Notes: a model not told the origin generated them from the letters alone. Numbered from the stretch's first letter, positions 22,361 to 34,175 are shown. The stretch is 64,000 nucleotides of DNA from Polytrichum commune (GCA_950295325.1 OX485806.1:4898001-4962000), one strand, 5' to 3'. Program-made: numbers and translations.

Positions 22361-23330
22361 CCGTACGTTAAGGGCTGGTTCGGCACAAAATAATTCTAAA
22401 AATAGATGCCGAAAATTTTGGAAAATTATTGACATTTTTTGCCGAATATAAAATTAATTATTTTTCAAAATTGCCGAAAAGTAAGAAATTTTAACTTCTC
22501 ACTAGAATTTTACTTACACTGGAAGCATATATGAATTTTGAAGGAGAGAAGGTGCTCCTTTTGTAATCAAGCTCACTTACATTAGTCCACAAAGAATATG
22601 GGTTAAGAAGTAGCAAGACTCTAAGTGAGGCTTTTCAAATGTGTTGTACATAATGTTTTGGAGTCCAATTGAGCATAGAAGATGAAGTTTTATAGAATTT
22701 TGTCCAACTAACAAAAGTTGAGAAATCAAGTAATCTTCCACCTCCAACAAGTTTTGTGTCAAAATAAGTCTTTATGCAAAAGATATGGACAAAACATTGC
22801 AGCCGTGTAAAGATCAAAAAATTAAAATGCGTTCATAACAGTTTTTCGGAGCTCATTTGTGCATAGAAGATCAACTTTTTTGGAATTTTGTTGCTCTAAG
22901 AAAAGTTTGGAAATCAAGTAAACTTTCACCTCCAACAAATTTTATGTCATTTGAAGACTCTATGCAAAAGTTATGCGTGTTATAAAAATGAAGTCTAACT
23001 AGGTGCTTCACCTCAAACTTTACATATCCCATATGCATTGTTGAACACAACTCCACTCTACTTGTATAAAGCACAGAGCATTCTCAACTCTTCACAAAAT
23101 CGTGAAAGATTTGTATCTTTTGTAAAACTCTTCACACAAATTGTGAAATCGTGAATGAACATCCTTGTTAACCGTTAGATAATAACTTCTTGGATGTATG
23201 CTGAAATTTGCACTATTAAACTATTTAAAATGCCAAAAAATTTAGTAATTTTTTTTTGGCGCCGAACACTGTTTTTTTACTTTTAATAATTATTTGGCAA
23301 GAGAGCGCCGAAGCTGCCCTTAACGTACGG
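22361..23330. mobile_element. 970-bp terminal-inverted-repeat element with TA duplication
   Basis: The ends are exact inverted repeats: CCGTACGTTAAGGGC at 22361 and GCCCTTAACGTACGG ending at 23330. The match continues with a few mismatches into TTCGGC. TA flanks both sides (22359-22360, 23331-23332). TA duplication suggests a non-autonomous Tc1/mariner-type element. The inside is AT-rich with no transposase. A segment of about 110 bp is partly repeated inside (AAGATGAAGTTTTATAGAAT near 22678 and a diverged copy near 22866). Confidence 0.8.
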
Positions 23331-23332
23331 TA

Positions 23333-24001
23333 CCACGTGTGAACAAAGTTTGCTACCCCTATATTACATGCCATAGATAATTCTAAAATTTATGATATTT
23401 TTTCTACATATACATAACCATTGATAGTATCTTTTGAAAAAAAAATTGAATTTTTTGGTCATTTTCATTTTTATAGTAATTATTTTAGTTCAATTCTGCG
23501 TCATTCCAGTTAGAAACGGTATGTTTTACAAACAAACAAACAAACAAAAAATCATCAAATTTAATTACAGATTTTTATTATGTAATAGGTACCGTGTATA
23601 TCTACTCATAACACTATATTCGGTATTTGGAGACTTTTTGTTGATTATGAGACTATATAAGGATGCACCTTTCAAAATTGGACCAGTAATGACGACTAAA
23701 AATTCCATATGTATAATGGTATGCTACTATTATTATACATAAAGGCATGGAAGTGAACAAAAATGTGAGGCATACATGAAAATAGTTGCGTATGAAATCA
23801 CAACTCGTTATGAATGGAAGGGAAGGTGCGAAGAATGAATGGAAGTTGAATGAATTAATTGGGATTGAAATACAATTATAATGGAAATACCATCAATGTC
23901 TTGAGTAACTTGGAATAGCATAGAAAGTAAGCACTTAAATATGTTCTACACCTAAGCCCATTTAGGGAGTCCGTCCCACTAGTACGCTTCTAGACGTCAC
24001 A
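23333..24001. other. AT-rich spacer, nothing recognised
   Basis: Low-complexity AT-rich DNA; the open frame at 23434-23742 is hydrophobic low-complexity translation with no family resemblance and is not called. Confidence 0.5.
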
Positions 24002-25002
24002 CTAGTCCGACCCATTATTTTTTTTTGCGGCTAAGCCCTTTTTTTTGGCGGCCTCCATGGCTCTAAAAATCTCAGGCCCACGACTGTATCCTTGTGTGTT
24101 GCCTGGACAGGAATATGTGTCGTTCTTGCATGTTTCAGGACGCGCTCCCGAATTGTAAGAGGTGGTATTATAAGTAGAATGCGAGGGTGTTTGCGAAAGG
24201 GAACGTCTTGCGCTTCTCCGGAGGGCCAGACAACGATCGGACTCGGAAGATGCGGCCTTGAGGGCGTGCCTATCCAAGGAGGACGTGGAGGAGGGCCGGG
24301 CACCAAGCGAGCGGGTAACCACCTACGAAACAACGTCATAGGAAGATAAGAATAGGAATGGAGTGGGGAAAATAATGAGGGCGGTTTGGGATGGGCGCTC
24401 GTAAAGAGAACGGCACACAAACGGAAGACAAGGAAAGCAAAAGCGAGAAAGGGGTTCAGGGTTGAGGAGGGCACCTTGGCTTTGGGGACGTCCATGCGGG
24501 GAACGGTGGGAACGAGGGGGGCGTCGACGGGAGCATCCGGAGCCGATGGAACTATTGCAATTATGTTGGATGGCGGGGGGGAGTCGAGGCGTGGAGGGCC
24601 CACGATCGCGGAGGACGTTGCGGGGGGAGGAACGGAGTCGGCGGGGGAGGTGTGGCAACGGGGGCCTTCCATGCGGAGACGCCGGCTCGGCCCGCGACGA
24701 GCGACGGCGTCGTCCCTCGAGGGCGAGAGGTGTCCCAAACGAACGAGCGTCCGTTTCTCCTTGGAGAGGGGGGAGGGCGACGGGGCGTAGGCGCGGGCGA
24801 CAAGTGGTGGGGGCGGGCTGTTGACGACGCCGTCGTCGATGCCGACGTCGCGGGAGTAATCCACGGCCGAGGCCGCGTCGACCGCCGAGAACTGGTAGAG
24901 GGATGGCATTTGGAAGCCCGTGACGTCGCGGGAAGGGGAGGCAGGGGGCGAGAGGGGACGGGAAGGGCCGTCGACCACAGGGGCGTCGCATATGGGGGCA
25001 GA
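24002..25002 (-). CDS. GC-rich, proline/serine-rich ORF of unknown function
   Basis: On the minus strand the sequence changes sharply to high GC with all three frames largely open, so the coding frame is uncertain. A good acceptor (TTGTTGTTCTTGCCCATAG) precedes 25002. The longest frame then gives a Pro/Ser/Ala-rich, disordered protein (PSRPLSPPASPSRD, NSPPPPLVARAYAPSPSP) running to 24031. A second possible acceptor (GTTTCGTAG near 24325) would lead to the last exon in another frame ending at 24002 (SLDRHALKAASSESD, RRSARRSLS). It may be a separate gene or 3' sequence downstream of the phosphatase. No function is assigned. Confidence 0.3.
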
Positions 25003-25113
25003 CTATGGGCAAGAACAACAACAACAACAATCACAACAACAAAAGACATCCAAAAACGAAGCAAGCATTAGTAAATGTGAACCACATGATACAAGCAAAG
25101 ACATGGAGGCATT

Positions 25114-25881
25114 TCAAATCAATTTATTGAGTTTGGCGAGCCTCATGATGCTCTTGAATACATTATCGCGGGGGCTTAGCGCCGCATTGCCGAAGGGGTT
25201 GGACCTAACAAAAAATGGGATGCTACCGGCGTGGAGCACGAGCCTTCTAAGGTAGGGGGCTAGCCTATCGACCAAAAATGTGTCTTGCCTATCGCCGGTC
25301 CAAGTGTCCGGGAAGATGACGTTGCCCGGGGGGTTCAAGACACTCTTGGTGGGGCTGTCGTCGATGAGGACGGTGTTCTCTGGAGTCGGCCACCACCCGT
25401 GCGGCGTCCCTTGCAGACGGGGGACGCCTCGCCAGAGTCTCGAGCGGAGGACCTTGAGGAACTGTTGTCCTCCGCCCCGACCGCCAAACTTGGGCACCGG
25501 TTGACCTTTCTCGTCGAGCAGCTCGTCGCAGTCCTCTTGGCCGAGGACGAGGCAAGGGCTCGGGAGATCGCGGAACAAGAAGTGCACGATGGGCTCGGTG
25601 TTCTCCATGACCATGGAGCTCCACACAATGACGTGAGCGAACTCGACCACCTCGCGAAGGAAGTCACGCAAGCCGGGACGGGCGCGGACAGCCTTGCGGT
25701 TAATGAGGGTGTCGAGCTCGCCGTCGTAGTCCCTTTCGTCGGGGTGACGGAAGGGACGCGTGGGGACCCTTGGGATGTGTTGGGTGTGACACAACACCCC
25801 GTTGAGGTCAAAAACGATGAAAGGTTTGTTCCGGGTGGGAGGTCCACTGGTAGAGGGGTTGCGACCAATCTCCGGGGGGTC
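25114..25881 (-). CDS. NLI-interacting factor / FCP1-like phosphatase domain, last exon
   Basis: The exon starts at 25881 after the acceptor TTCATCACAG, since an in-frame TAG lies upstream in the intron, and codes for 255 residues to the stop at 25114. HAD-type features: strand and nucleophile FIVFDLNGVLCH (the second acid of the usual DxDx(T/V) is Asn, as in the plant DLNG subgroup); VIVWSSM as motif II; ENTVLIDDSP as the acidic pair of motif IV. The family dephosphorylates Ser/Thr proteins such as the polymerase II tail. The Asn change suggests altered or lost catalysis. The upstream exon was not found; the region where it should lie contains four palindromes. The flanking DGQHS gene is on the same strand upstream. 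Confidence 0.75.
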   Translation of the reverse strand, partial: DPPEIGRNPSTSGPPTRNKPFIVFDLNGVLCHTQHIPRVPTRPFRHPDERDYDGELDTLINRKAVRARPGLRDFLREVVEFAHVIVWSSMVMENTEPIVHFLFRDLPSPCLVLGQEDCDELLDEKGQPVPKFGGRGGGQQFLKVLRSRLWRGVPRLQGTPHGWWPTPENTVLIDDSPTKSVLNPPGNVIFPDTWTGDRQDTFLVDRLAPYLRRLVLHAGSIPFFVRSNPFGNAALSPRDNVFKSIMRLAKLNKLI

Positions 25882-26016
25882 CTGTGATGAACAACTCGAC
25901 TAGTTTAATTCTATGATCCAATAATGAAATTTTGCGTAGAAAATGAAGACGGTGCATTATGGGGAAAGACGAGGAAGTGAGGAGAGTGCAAGGAAAATGT
26001 GCTCAAGGGCACACTT

Positions 26017-26166
26017 GCGAACGAGCGTTCGTGAATGAAGGCTGCGGGGGCGGTGCGCATCATTTACGAGTGCTCGTTCGTGAGCGCGGCTACACGTACA
26101 TTTACGAGCGGTCGTTCGCGAATGAGGTGGACAGTGGGTCGCAGCCTTTCACGAACGAGCGTTCGC
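26017..26166. repeat. Cluster of four degenerate ACGAACG-type palindromes
   Basis: 16-bp cores lie at 26017-26032, 26066-26081, 26104-26119 and 26151-26166. All four carry changes (for example GCGAACG or CGTTCGC) relative to ACGAACG-NN-CGTTCGT. They sit between the 3' end of the DGQHS gene and the phosphatase exon. Confidence 0.8.
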
Positions 26167-26331
26167 GAATGAGGTGGGTATGCAAGAATGAACATAATCT
26201 CATCAACATATACAACATACGAGAAGGGGTCGAGGGCAGAGAATTTGAAGCAACGCGATGCAGATAACATAGGCTCATATATTAATCCGTTGAATATTTA
26301 CATTTCTCACGTGATAGTCTATCACATTTTC

Positions 26332-29300
26332 CTAAGGCAAAATGATGCCGTGTCCTACAAAACTGTTCGGCCCTAAGGGGGACCGCTGAAGAGGGCTCTC
26401 GCAAGGCCACTGGATGTCGATGAAGAGAAAAACATCGCGATGTTAGAGAGGTTACGAACGCGCGTTCGTTAAAAAATGGTATTCTCAGAGGAGAGTTACC
26501 TCGTCATCGGGGGGAGGGGTAGCGGCGCTGGACCGAGCAGCAGGTCCCTCCTCAACGATTAACGAACGCGCGTTCGTAACCTCCACAGCTGCAGCCGCCT
26601 CTGTCTCCATGGCCTCTGCCTCACGCTCCGGTTGAGAGGCATGTGTCGCCTGGATGCGCAGCGCGTCTTCTTCCTCGGCGCCCAGGTCGAGCGCGTCCAT
26701 CCTGACATCCTCCATCCACGCCGCATGGGTTTCTTCCACGTCCATCCCATGCACCCCTGGTGCGTCATTGGGGCTCCCCTGCGTGTCCTCCACAATGACC
26801 ATGTCAGTGTGTCGCGCAGAGTCATCGCCATGTCTGTCTACTACCCTGGGGACGACGGTGAAAGACGATGCATCGGTGTATGAGGGCAGTCCTACCCTTG
26901 AAGGGGGAGGGGTGAGGACTGGAGGACCTGAAGATTCACGAACGCGCGTTCGTAAATCCTCGTCCTCCTGGATGGCCGCCGCCACAGCATCGTGGGAGGT
27001 GGTCGAGGGAACCTCTGGTGGCGGAGGAGTGCCAACAGGCGTGGGGTGGGGCGCCTGCTGGCGGGAAGGCCCTCCGGTGAACATGCCCGGTGGAGGGGAT
27101 TGGGAGGGGTATCCTCCAGTGAAGGGGTAGGCCGGCTGGGGGGGCGCCGAGAAGCTCTGCATACGCTGGAGCATGGCGAGGATGGCGTCCGTCTTCTCGT
27201 TCGACTGCCTCAGCTCCTCCTGAATTGCGAACATTTTCTTGGCATTCTCCTCTGCCGCCTTCGCCATGTCCTCCTTCATCTTTTGCTCGAGCTTGGCGTT
27301 AAGCTCGGCGACGGACAACGCCTCCTCTTTGACCCTCTTGTTTTTGTCAAAGTCTACCCCCAGCTCGACCATGATCTCCATGTCGCCCTCGTCCTCATCG
27401 GAGACCTCGATGATTGCCCCCGGAGGCAGCTCCACGTAGGGGGTCTTCTTCATCCTCCGCCTCGTGTTGCGGTACTGGTCCAACGTCGGTCGGGACCGTT
27501 GGTCCAGAAGGTCGAGGTTCTCCATCTTGGGAACCACGATCGGCCTGGGCGACACGGATGTCGAGCATCCCCCGGGAGTGCCGAATGCCTCCGCTCCAGA
27601 CGTTCTCGCGGGGAGGACATCTTGGGTTGTCCCCGCCGACGACCCCGTGTATCCACCCGGAGTCCCTTGCACGTCGGATGGATTTCCCGACGGCGCCAAA
27701 ATGCGGAGAGGAGTGACGTCCAAGGATCGGAGGATCGCCTCGACGTTGTAGGAGGGCGCGGGCTCGTCGTCGTCCGTCTCCATGGCGGGCATGCCTTCGT
27801 CGACGGGCATGTTGATGTCCGTCCTCGGGAGGGACATGTCCTCCAGGTCCATCGTGGAGGCCTTCGCCCTGTGCACGTGGAAGTCCTCCTCGTCGATGGC
27901 TTCAATGAAGCTGTTGACGACCAGCCCCAGCATCTGAGATTCAAGCAAATACGTTAGAAAATACGAACGTGCGTTCGTAAACATCAACGACGAGAAACAA
28001 TGTCATCAAACCCAAGACAAGTTGAGGTGAACTTTACGAACGAGCGTTCGTAAATATTAGTTGGAGAGCTTACCATCGCAGCGTACATGAACTTGCTGCC
28101 GCCACAAACGTTGTACACGGTCTCTCCGCTTATTGCCACGCTCTGCAAAACGGAGACGTAGAACTCCAACCTGAGTTCCATCGCCGGGAAGACAGTGTAC
28201 AAGGTCTCCTGCAGCAGATCCTTGGGAGGGGGATGGGGGATGCTGTAGATCTTCTTGAACGTAGTGTTCGCCTTGACAGGGGCTCGCCCATTCCGCAGCG
28301 CGTTGTACGTCAAGAAGACGAGGCTGACCGCCCCCACCTGTTTGTTCCCCCTGGCCTCGTTGATGGCCACGATCCCTTCCGTCTTGGCGGGCACGTAAGT
28401 GCTGTGGAAGATGCTGTACTCAAATTTGATCGACTTCTCGTACAGGTCGACTACAGCAGAGAGCTTCTCCTGCTCGACTATCCACAGCCAAACGTGAGGC
28501 TCCATCATGTCCGGAGACTTGTGCTCCTTGAACTTGGCCATGAAGGGGTCATAGAAAGGTATGTCCTTCCCCCCCTGCCTCGACGCACCGGGGATCCCCC
28601 TGAAATCGATCAGGGCAAATGGGCACCCCCGTCGATCCTCCCTCACCTCGGCCCTGCTCATGGTCCGGTCCCACTTGGAAAATGTCACCCTCTCCACTCC
28701 TTTTGTCAACAGATAAAATCTGGCCACTCCTTCGAATGTGGCCAACCTCTTCCGCGTCAAAAAGCTTCTGTATTGCTCCACCTCCTGGGGATCCGTCTCG
28801 GTTTTCTTTGTCCTCTTGTTCCCCTTCTGCTTCAAAATGGAGGCGTGCTCCTTGACAAGACAACGCATTGAGGGTCCGGAGATGTTGTAGTCGACCTTGA
28901 ACATCTTCCAGCTGGCCCAATTAATGTCCCCGTCGGCTAGGATGAGTGCGTACTCTGGTATTAGGGCGCTCAACTCCCTCATTGCAGCAGTCTTCAGCTT
29001 GCGGTGTTCGCACCATTCCTTGATGGAATACGTGCCGGGCTTGTGTCTTGGCCTCTTCAAAAATATCTTCGGGTATGGGATGGTTCTTCCCACAGTGTTC
29101 CCAAGAAGATGCACCGCGCACCTCTGCAACTCGGACTCTGTTAACCCTTGAAGGGACCTGAAGAACTCCCTCAGTAGTGGAGGGGCCTCCCCGGTCTTCT
29201 CCGCGTTGTACTTCTCCTCGGTGTCGGGGTTGACCAGATCGCCCGAGCTGTGCGCATCAAAAAATTGTGTCCACAACTCCCAAGTGTCCCTGTTGCAACA

Positions 29301-30816
29301 GATGAGGCGGAGCTCACCCTTGAGCTCCAGGACAGACTTGGTTGTTGTAGACTTCATGTCGATGGAGGAGAACTTGTCCACCATCGCGTCGCAGAATGCC
29401 TGCAGCAAGAAAAACATCAGTAACGCACAAAATACGAACGCACGTTCGTAAGTTTGAATGTCAAAGAACTTGAAATTTTGAATGTCAAAGATATTTACGA
29501 ACGTTCGTTCGTAAACTCACCTTCCATTGTGGAGACGGCGTCTTCGCGTTCTCCCTTTCTTTAGGGGGGCACCCGTGGGCGACCCAGACGTCCCTTGCAG
29601 CCACTATGTTGGCTGCCCACGACGCCTCGAAGGCCTTGATTTTGTTGCCGGAGTTGAGGAAGGTGGATATCTTCCGCAGCTTGTCCCAATCGTCCGACCA
29701 CACCAAGAACGCCTTCCAGTAGCGCAAGTCCTCCTTCAGCTCATGCTGGAAGTTGTCGTCCTTGAGAATTATTTGGGACGCCTCCAAGCTGTGTTGGCCG
29801 TCTATGATCCAGAACTCTCCATTCTGGATCCGTGGCCAGTCCTTCTCCGTCGGACGGGATGTCAGCCCCTTCGGCATGACGCAGACGGTCTGCCTGTCCC
29901 ACTTGACGTTGTTCATTAGATTATTTATCTGCCACTTCACACCACCGCTTTCGCGAGAGCGAACCACCCATTTGTTGGGGGACATCTCGCACTTGAAGCA
30001 GTCCACGTTGAATGTGAAGTGGCGTCCCATGGGCCAGCAATCCTTCGAGTAGTTGTTGAAGTCTCGAAGGATCCTCGTGGCCTTCACAGCGTCAGGGTTC
30101 TCACCCTTTTTCAAGGGGGTGGGCATTACGACAGGCGAGGTCACCTCTGCGGTCTCCGTTACTCCCGATTTCTCCATCTCCTCCCTTGTCCTCTTCGATG
30201 GCGTGGAGTGTCTACTGGGGCCCTCCGTCGCCCTGCTAGCGGAAGGCACAGGCCTGGGTGCACTTCTAGATCCTCCTGCCCCTGATGTGGATGGTTTCCT
30301 GGGGCTCTTCTTCTTCTTGTTTGCCTCAGTGACCACACTGTTGTATTTGGAGATGTTCAATGCAAGGGCGGTCAATTTCCTTGCAGTCCAGTATGGGCTC
30401 AACGCATATTTGGAGAAGAGGCCGTCCAGGTCGAAGTGCTTGGCATCTTCCGCTACGTTATTGGTGGCGTATTGGTAGGAGAAGGTATTTTTCTGAAAAT
30501 GCAACAAGAGGTTGATATGATCCTTCTTGTTCTTCATGTCCAGAATTACATACTCCCCCTGGGCCTCTATGGACTCTATCTCCCACGTCTTCATTTGAAC
30601 CCACTGTTCGGGCTGGTCCGGTCTTGTCTCCAGCTCGTAGGTGAAGCGCATGCAGAAGAGGCCGTCCCCGATCTTCTCTGGCAGTGCCGTCCACTCCCCC
30701 ATGAAGTCTTCCTTGGGGACATAGTTGTCGTTGCCGTTATCGTCTAACACCGACTCTGGGAGGCCATCGACCTTCACCGCGAACATCTCAATGGCGCTTC
30801 TGCTTGATCTTGCCAT
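26332..30816 (-). CDS. ParB/DGQHR-like protein with C-terminal coiled coil, three or four exons
   Basis: Exons: 30816-29521 (432 codons), 29399-28074 (442), 27933-26485 (482 plus TGA), all phase 0 with canonical sites (GGAAG|GTGAGT, GCTGCAG, GATG|GTAAGC, TCTCAG). A GAG|GTAACT donor at 26500 and an acceptor before 26409 offer a fourth short exon to 26332. The ATG directly follows an acceptor, so an upstream exon or 5' UTR intron is likely. Exon 1 contains a ParB-superfamily core: FWIIDGQHSLEAS with KISTFLNSGNK about 65 residues later; the usual Arg of DGQHR is Ser. A basic Ser-rich segment (KKKKSPRKPS) precedes it. Exon 2 is globular and unassigned. Exon 3 is disordered, with SUMO-like acidic IEVSDEDEGD, a coiled coil (LNAKLEQKMKEDM ...) and proline-rich tail. 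The family cleaves or clamps DNA in bacteria; the role here is unknown. Confidence 0.8.
26454..26469. repeat. Palindrome core just past the exon 3 stop
   Basis: ACGAACG-CG-CGTTCGT lies in the 3' UTR or alternative last intron of the DGQHS gene. The duplicate at 35802-35817 occupies the same relative position in the truncated copy, so this site predates the duplication. Confidence 0.9.
26562..26577. repeat. Palindrome core inside coding exon 3
   Basis: ACGAACG-CG-CGTTCGT is read on the minus strand as part of VTNARSLIV, near the C-terminus of the DGQHS protein. Confidence 0.9.
26938..26953. repeat. Second palindrome core inside coding exon 3
   Basis: ACGAACG-CG-CGTTCGT is read on the minus strand in a different phase from the 26562 copy, giving LRTRVRE within the disordered region. 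Confidence 0.9.
27963..28051. repeat. Two palindromes in intron 2 of the DGQHS gene
   Basis: Cores at 27963-27978 (centre TG) and 28036-28051 (centre AG) lie within the 140-bp intron 28073-27934. They take up about a third of the intron. Confidence 0.9.
29434..29512. repeat. Two palindromes in intron 1 of the DGQHS gene
   Basis: Cores at 29434-29449 (centre CA) and 29497-29512 (centre TT) lie within the 121-bp intron 29520-29400. The second begins 3 bp inside the GTGAGT donor. Confidence 0.9.
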
Positions 30817-30847
30817 CTGCAACAGAATATAAACAATTAGTGACTTT

Positions 30848-31473
30848 ACGAACGAACGTTCGTAAGTGACATGCATATCCCACAGACTACGCAGTGTTAA
30901 TGCGTCTTTGCAATTGATGTAATTATATTTACGAACGTTCGCTCGTAAATGAGGGGTTGCAAGATCATATAAATTTTTAGTATTGAGTTTACGAACGAGC
31001 GTTCGTAAAAGATATGAAGATCAAAGAGACTACTCGTCATGAATGTGTTTGTAATATATTTGGTTATTTTTACGAACGATCGTTCGTAAAAGATATAGGT
31101 TTTATAGGTTTGGATTCATTTACGAACGTGCGTTCGTAAGTATGTCCATTTGGTCTATCTTTTCGGATATTTGGTTGATTTATCTTTCGTAAGTACATGT
31201 GATTTGTCTTATTGGTGTTCGCAAAATTGTATTTGTTCTTTAGATATTCATAGAGGTTCATATTTAAGTTAAGGTTCCTTCTGAGTGATATTTTGAGTAT
31301 ATTTACGAACGTGCGTTCGTAAATATAGATCATTTCAAAGAACGTGGAGTGCGTATTTACGAACGCACGTTCGTAAATGGAGGTTCGGTATGCAGTGTAT
31401 GTCCATTTACGAACGAGCGTTCGTAAATGGAGGTGGGTATGCAGTGTATGTCCATTTACGAACGAGCGTTCGT
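30848..31473. repeat. Upstream array of nine ACGAACG-NN-CGTTCGT palindromes
   Basis: Cores start at 30848, 30931, 30991, 31072, 31122, 31305, 31359, 31409 and 31458. Most extend to TTTACGAACG and CGTTCGTAAA arms, and the two central bases vary (AA, TT, AG, AT, TG, TG, CA, AG, AG). Spacers are 33-167 bp and mostly unrelated, so the motif is conserved rather than a longer unit. Part of the last two spacers repeats (GGTATGCAGTGTATGTCCA). The array is directly upstream of the DGQHS coding region, where its promoter and first intron should be. Confidence 0.95.
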
Positions 31474-31499
31474 ATATGTGATGGTTTTGGGATCCCCTG

Positions 31500-31560
31500 T
31501 CCGTACATATATGTATTCGTGTATATACGAATACATATATATATGTATATGTATATAACT
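31500..31560. repeat. AT-rich microsatellite-like palindromic stretch
   Basis: TATATGTATTCGTGTATATACGAATACATATATATATG forms a hairpin-prone alternating run just beyond the palindrome array. No gene. Confidence 0.6.
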
Positions 31561-31970
31561 CACTTATTAGCTACTCTGCTTGCAGCCGTGCCTGCAAAAT
31601 TTTGGTCAGAATGATGCAATTCTTCAATCATAAAGCAATTGAGATGCAGAATGAGATGCAGAATGAAACATGAAGAAAAGAGTGATAGTTCACATTGCAT
31701 GTAACAAAAGAAATTGAATTCAAGAAGCAACATTTTCAGAATGTGAGAGGAGTTGGAAAGGATAACAAATTACATTGAAATGCTGCACACTGCAATCCCT
31801 GCTTCTTCTCTTTCTGAAAATCCCAGAAATCCTCACAACTGCACACTCAATTGCCTTTCAAATGCACACTCAGATAACTCTCTAATGCAGACCTCAAGCC
31901 TTCACAGCTTATATACAAACCCTAGTATACTCCTATGTACACAAAACTCACAACCTTGTAGCTCTCAAGC
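31561..31970. other. No feature recognised
   Basis: AT-rich DNA without recognisable coding content. Confidence 0.4.
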
Positions 31971-32290
31971 TTCTGAACTCTTAAGCAAACCCTAAACTCT
32001 CAAGCTTCCCTAAACTCTCAAGCTTCACTTCTGAAGCTTCCTTAAACTCTCAAGCTTCAACTCTGAAGCTTCCTTAAACTCTCAAGCTTCTAAAGATCAC
32101 CCTCAAGCTCTCAATCCGAAACTCTGAAGCTTTCCTACTCAAGCTCTCAAGCTTTTGAAACTCACAAACTCTCACACTGAAAGCTTTCACAAACTCACAA
32201 GCTTTCACAATGAAAGCTTTCACAAACTCAAAAGCTTTCACACAAGCTCTCAATCTGAAATCTCTCAAAACTTGCAACAAAACTAATTTA
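31971..32290. repeat. Minisatellite of CTCTCAAGCTTC-type units
   Basis: Imperfect 15-20-bp units alternate AACTCTCAAGCTTC, CTCTGAAGCTTCCTTA and CACAAGCTTTCACA forms. It is non-coding; short frames on either strand are by-products. Confidence 0.8.
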
Positions 32291-32458
32291 AAACTTCAAG
32301 ACTAAAAAAAGCAAGAGCTTCGCTCTCTAAACGCTCCGCTCCTCCTCTCCTCGAAATGACAAATGAGGAGAAGAGGAAGGGGCGCGGGGAGGTAGGTGCG
32401 CCGCTAGGGTTTCCCAGCACCTGCCACGTGGCACAACTCCACTGGCTAGGGTTGGGAG

Positions 32459-32535
32459 AGAGATGGGATGGGATGGTATGGGAGGTGATGGGAAGGGATG
32501 GGATGGGATGGGATGCGATGGGAGATGGGAGATGG
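32459..32535. repeat. GGGAT minisatellite
   Basis: Repeats of GGGAT and GGGAGATG type run over about 75 bp. Confidence 0.8.
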
Positions 32536-34175
32536 TTGTATATTGGAACCCTTCATGTTATTCTCATGCTTTGACATATTTATATGTAATGGACACGTTT
32601 AAGGCATTAACTTGACAAGCTTAGTTCAAATACATGAATTTTACTCGTTTTATTTCCTTAGTACCTCTACATTTGGATTCCTTGTAAACATATTTTAGGA
32701 AAATATGCTCAGTTAATTCGTAATAAACAATGCATGTCACTCCCTAGGTTGTCAATGTAGAATCCACCCCCAAAGATATATATCTGGTGTTTTAAAATAT
32801 AGTTTATGTAAGAGCTAGATATCTTTCAATTAATTCGATGGTTCCTCAAATAAATATTACATGCAAAAAAGAATTCATAATAATATGAGATTGCGCAGAG
32901 TTGCTATACGATAGGATGTCAATTCAAGTTCTAATATTAGGTGTTAGCTTGAACTAATGCATTTCTGGAGTGGTCAACTATTTTGCTAGCATCAACTACG
33001 AGCTTGCGATGAATGAAGTTAATGCAATTACAAGGGTTTTTGAGGAGTCAATATTGTTTGTGTGTGTAATGTATCCTAGTAACAATCTAAAACCTAAACC
33101 CAAATACCACATACACAACTTTCACAAACCCTAAACCCCTAAACCCTACCCCCAAACCCTTACCCTAAACCCTAACCGCAAACCCTAAACCCTACATCCC
33201 TGCATCTTTTTATCTTACCAACCTTTCTTATATGTGGCCATGTTGTTTTCTGAGGGCAGGTCAAATTGGTCTACCAATGTTGGTTGGATGGAGAATGCTT
33301 AATTCCGTTCATAACAACTATAATAATTGATAATGATGGCAATTGTCAATTTCACATTCCAAATTAATAGATTTGAGATAAAACTTTGGTTTAAGTGATA
33401 AGTGAAATTTCAAATATTCCCACTTTCACCTTAATAGTTCTGAGTGAAATTTCATCACACAATCCACGATCTTATTATAATAACATGCATGTCTTAAGAC
33501 TTCAATTTATATCAACACTTTAAGCTATGATGATGCACATCCTTCTCATAGGATGCAAAACATATATTAATTGTAAGTACATACTATTGTATGCACCATT
33601 CCAAATTAATAGTGCATTTCCCCAAACCCTAAAAGTCTATTTCCAATAGGACCTCAACTCATTTAATCATGTGGCAACTTAAACTAACAATCGAACAATG
33701 CATTCCACTATAAATATCACCAATGATCTAATAAACATTTAACCAATGTGTATCCGTACCCTTACAACAAGTGGACGAAAATTCAATTTCCAATAGGACG
33801 TCAAACACATAATAATTGTAACTATGATTCAACGTTACGGTAGCTAGTATGGTTTCAAGTCTCAATGATCATTACGCTATCATACTATGCAGCATTACAA
33901 ATTGATTAATCCTTCCTACTCATGCCATTTTAATTCCTTATTTTCACACCTAGATACCATTTGAAAGAAGACCTAACTTACATATATTATTAGGTATAAT
34001 TAGTTCATAGTGTCCTCAATCTACCCTAGTGCAAGCCATTATGGATTAACCCGATTTTTTAGTTGTATTCATGCACTTGGTGACCATATTACGGTCATTT
34101 TTTGATGTGAAACATATGATACCTATAATTTTAGGGGCGTCCGCAACATGTTTCTTAGCCACTCTGACCTCATTG

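Noticed and set aside
24031-25030. Several long overlapping frames on both strands of the GC-rich segment as separate genes
   Set aside because: High GC removes stop codons in all frames; only the minus-strand region with a good acceptor is kept, at low confidence.
26992-27957. 321-residue plus-strand frame
   Set aside because: It is the antisense shadow of DGQHS exon 3, which has matching splice sites and coding logic.
28233-28871. 212-residue plus-strand frame
   Set aside because: It is the antisense shadow of DGQHS exon 2.
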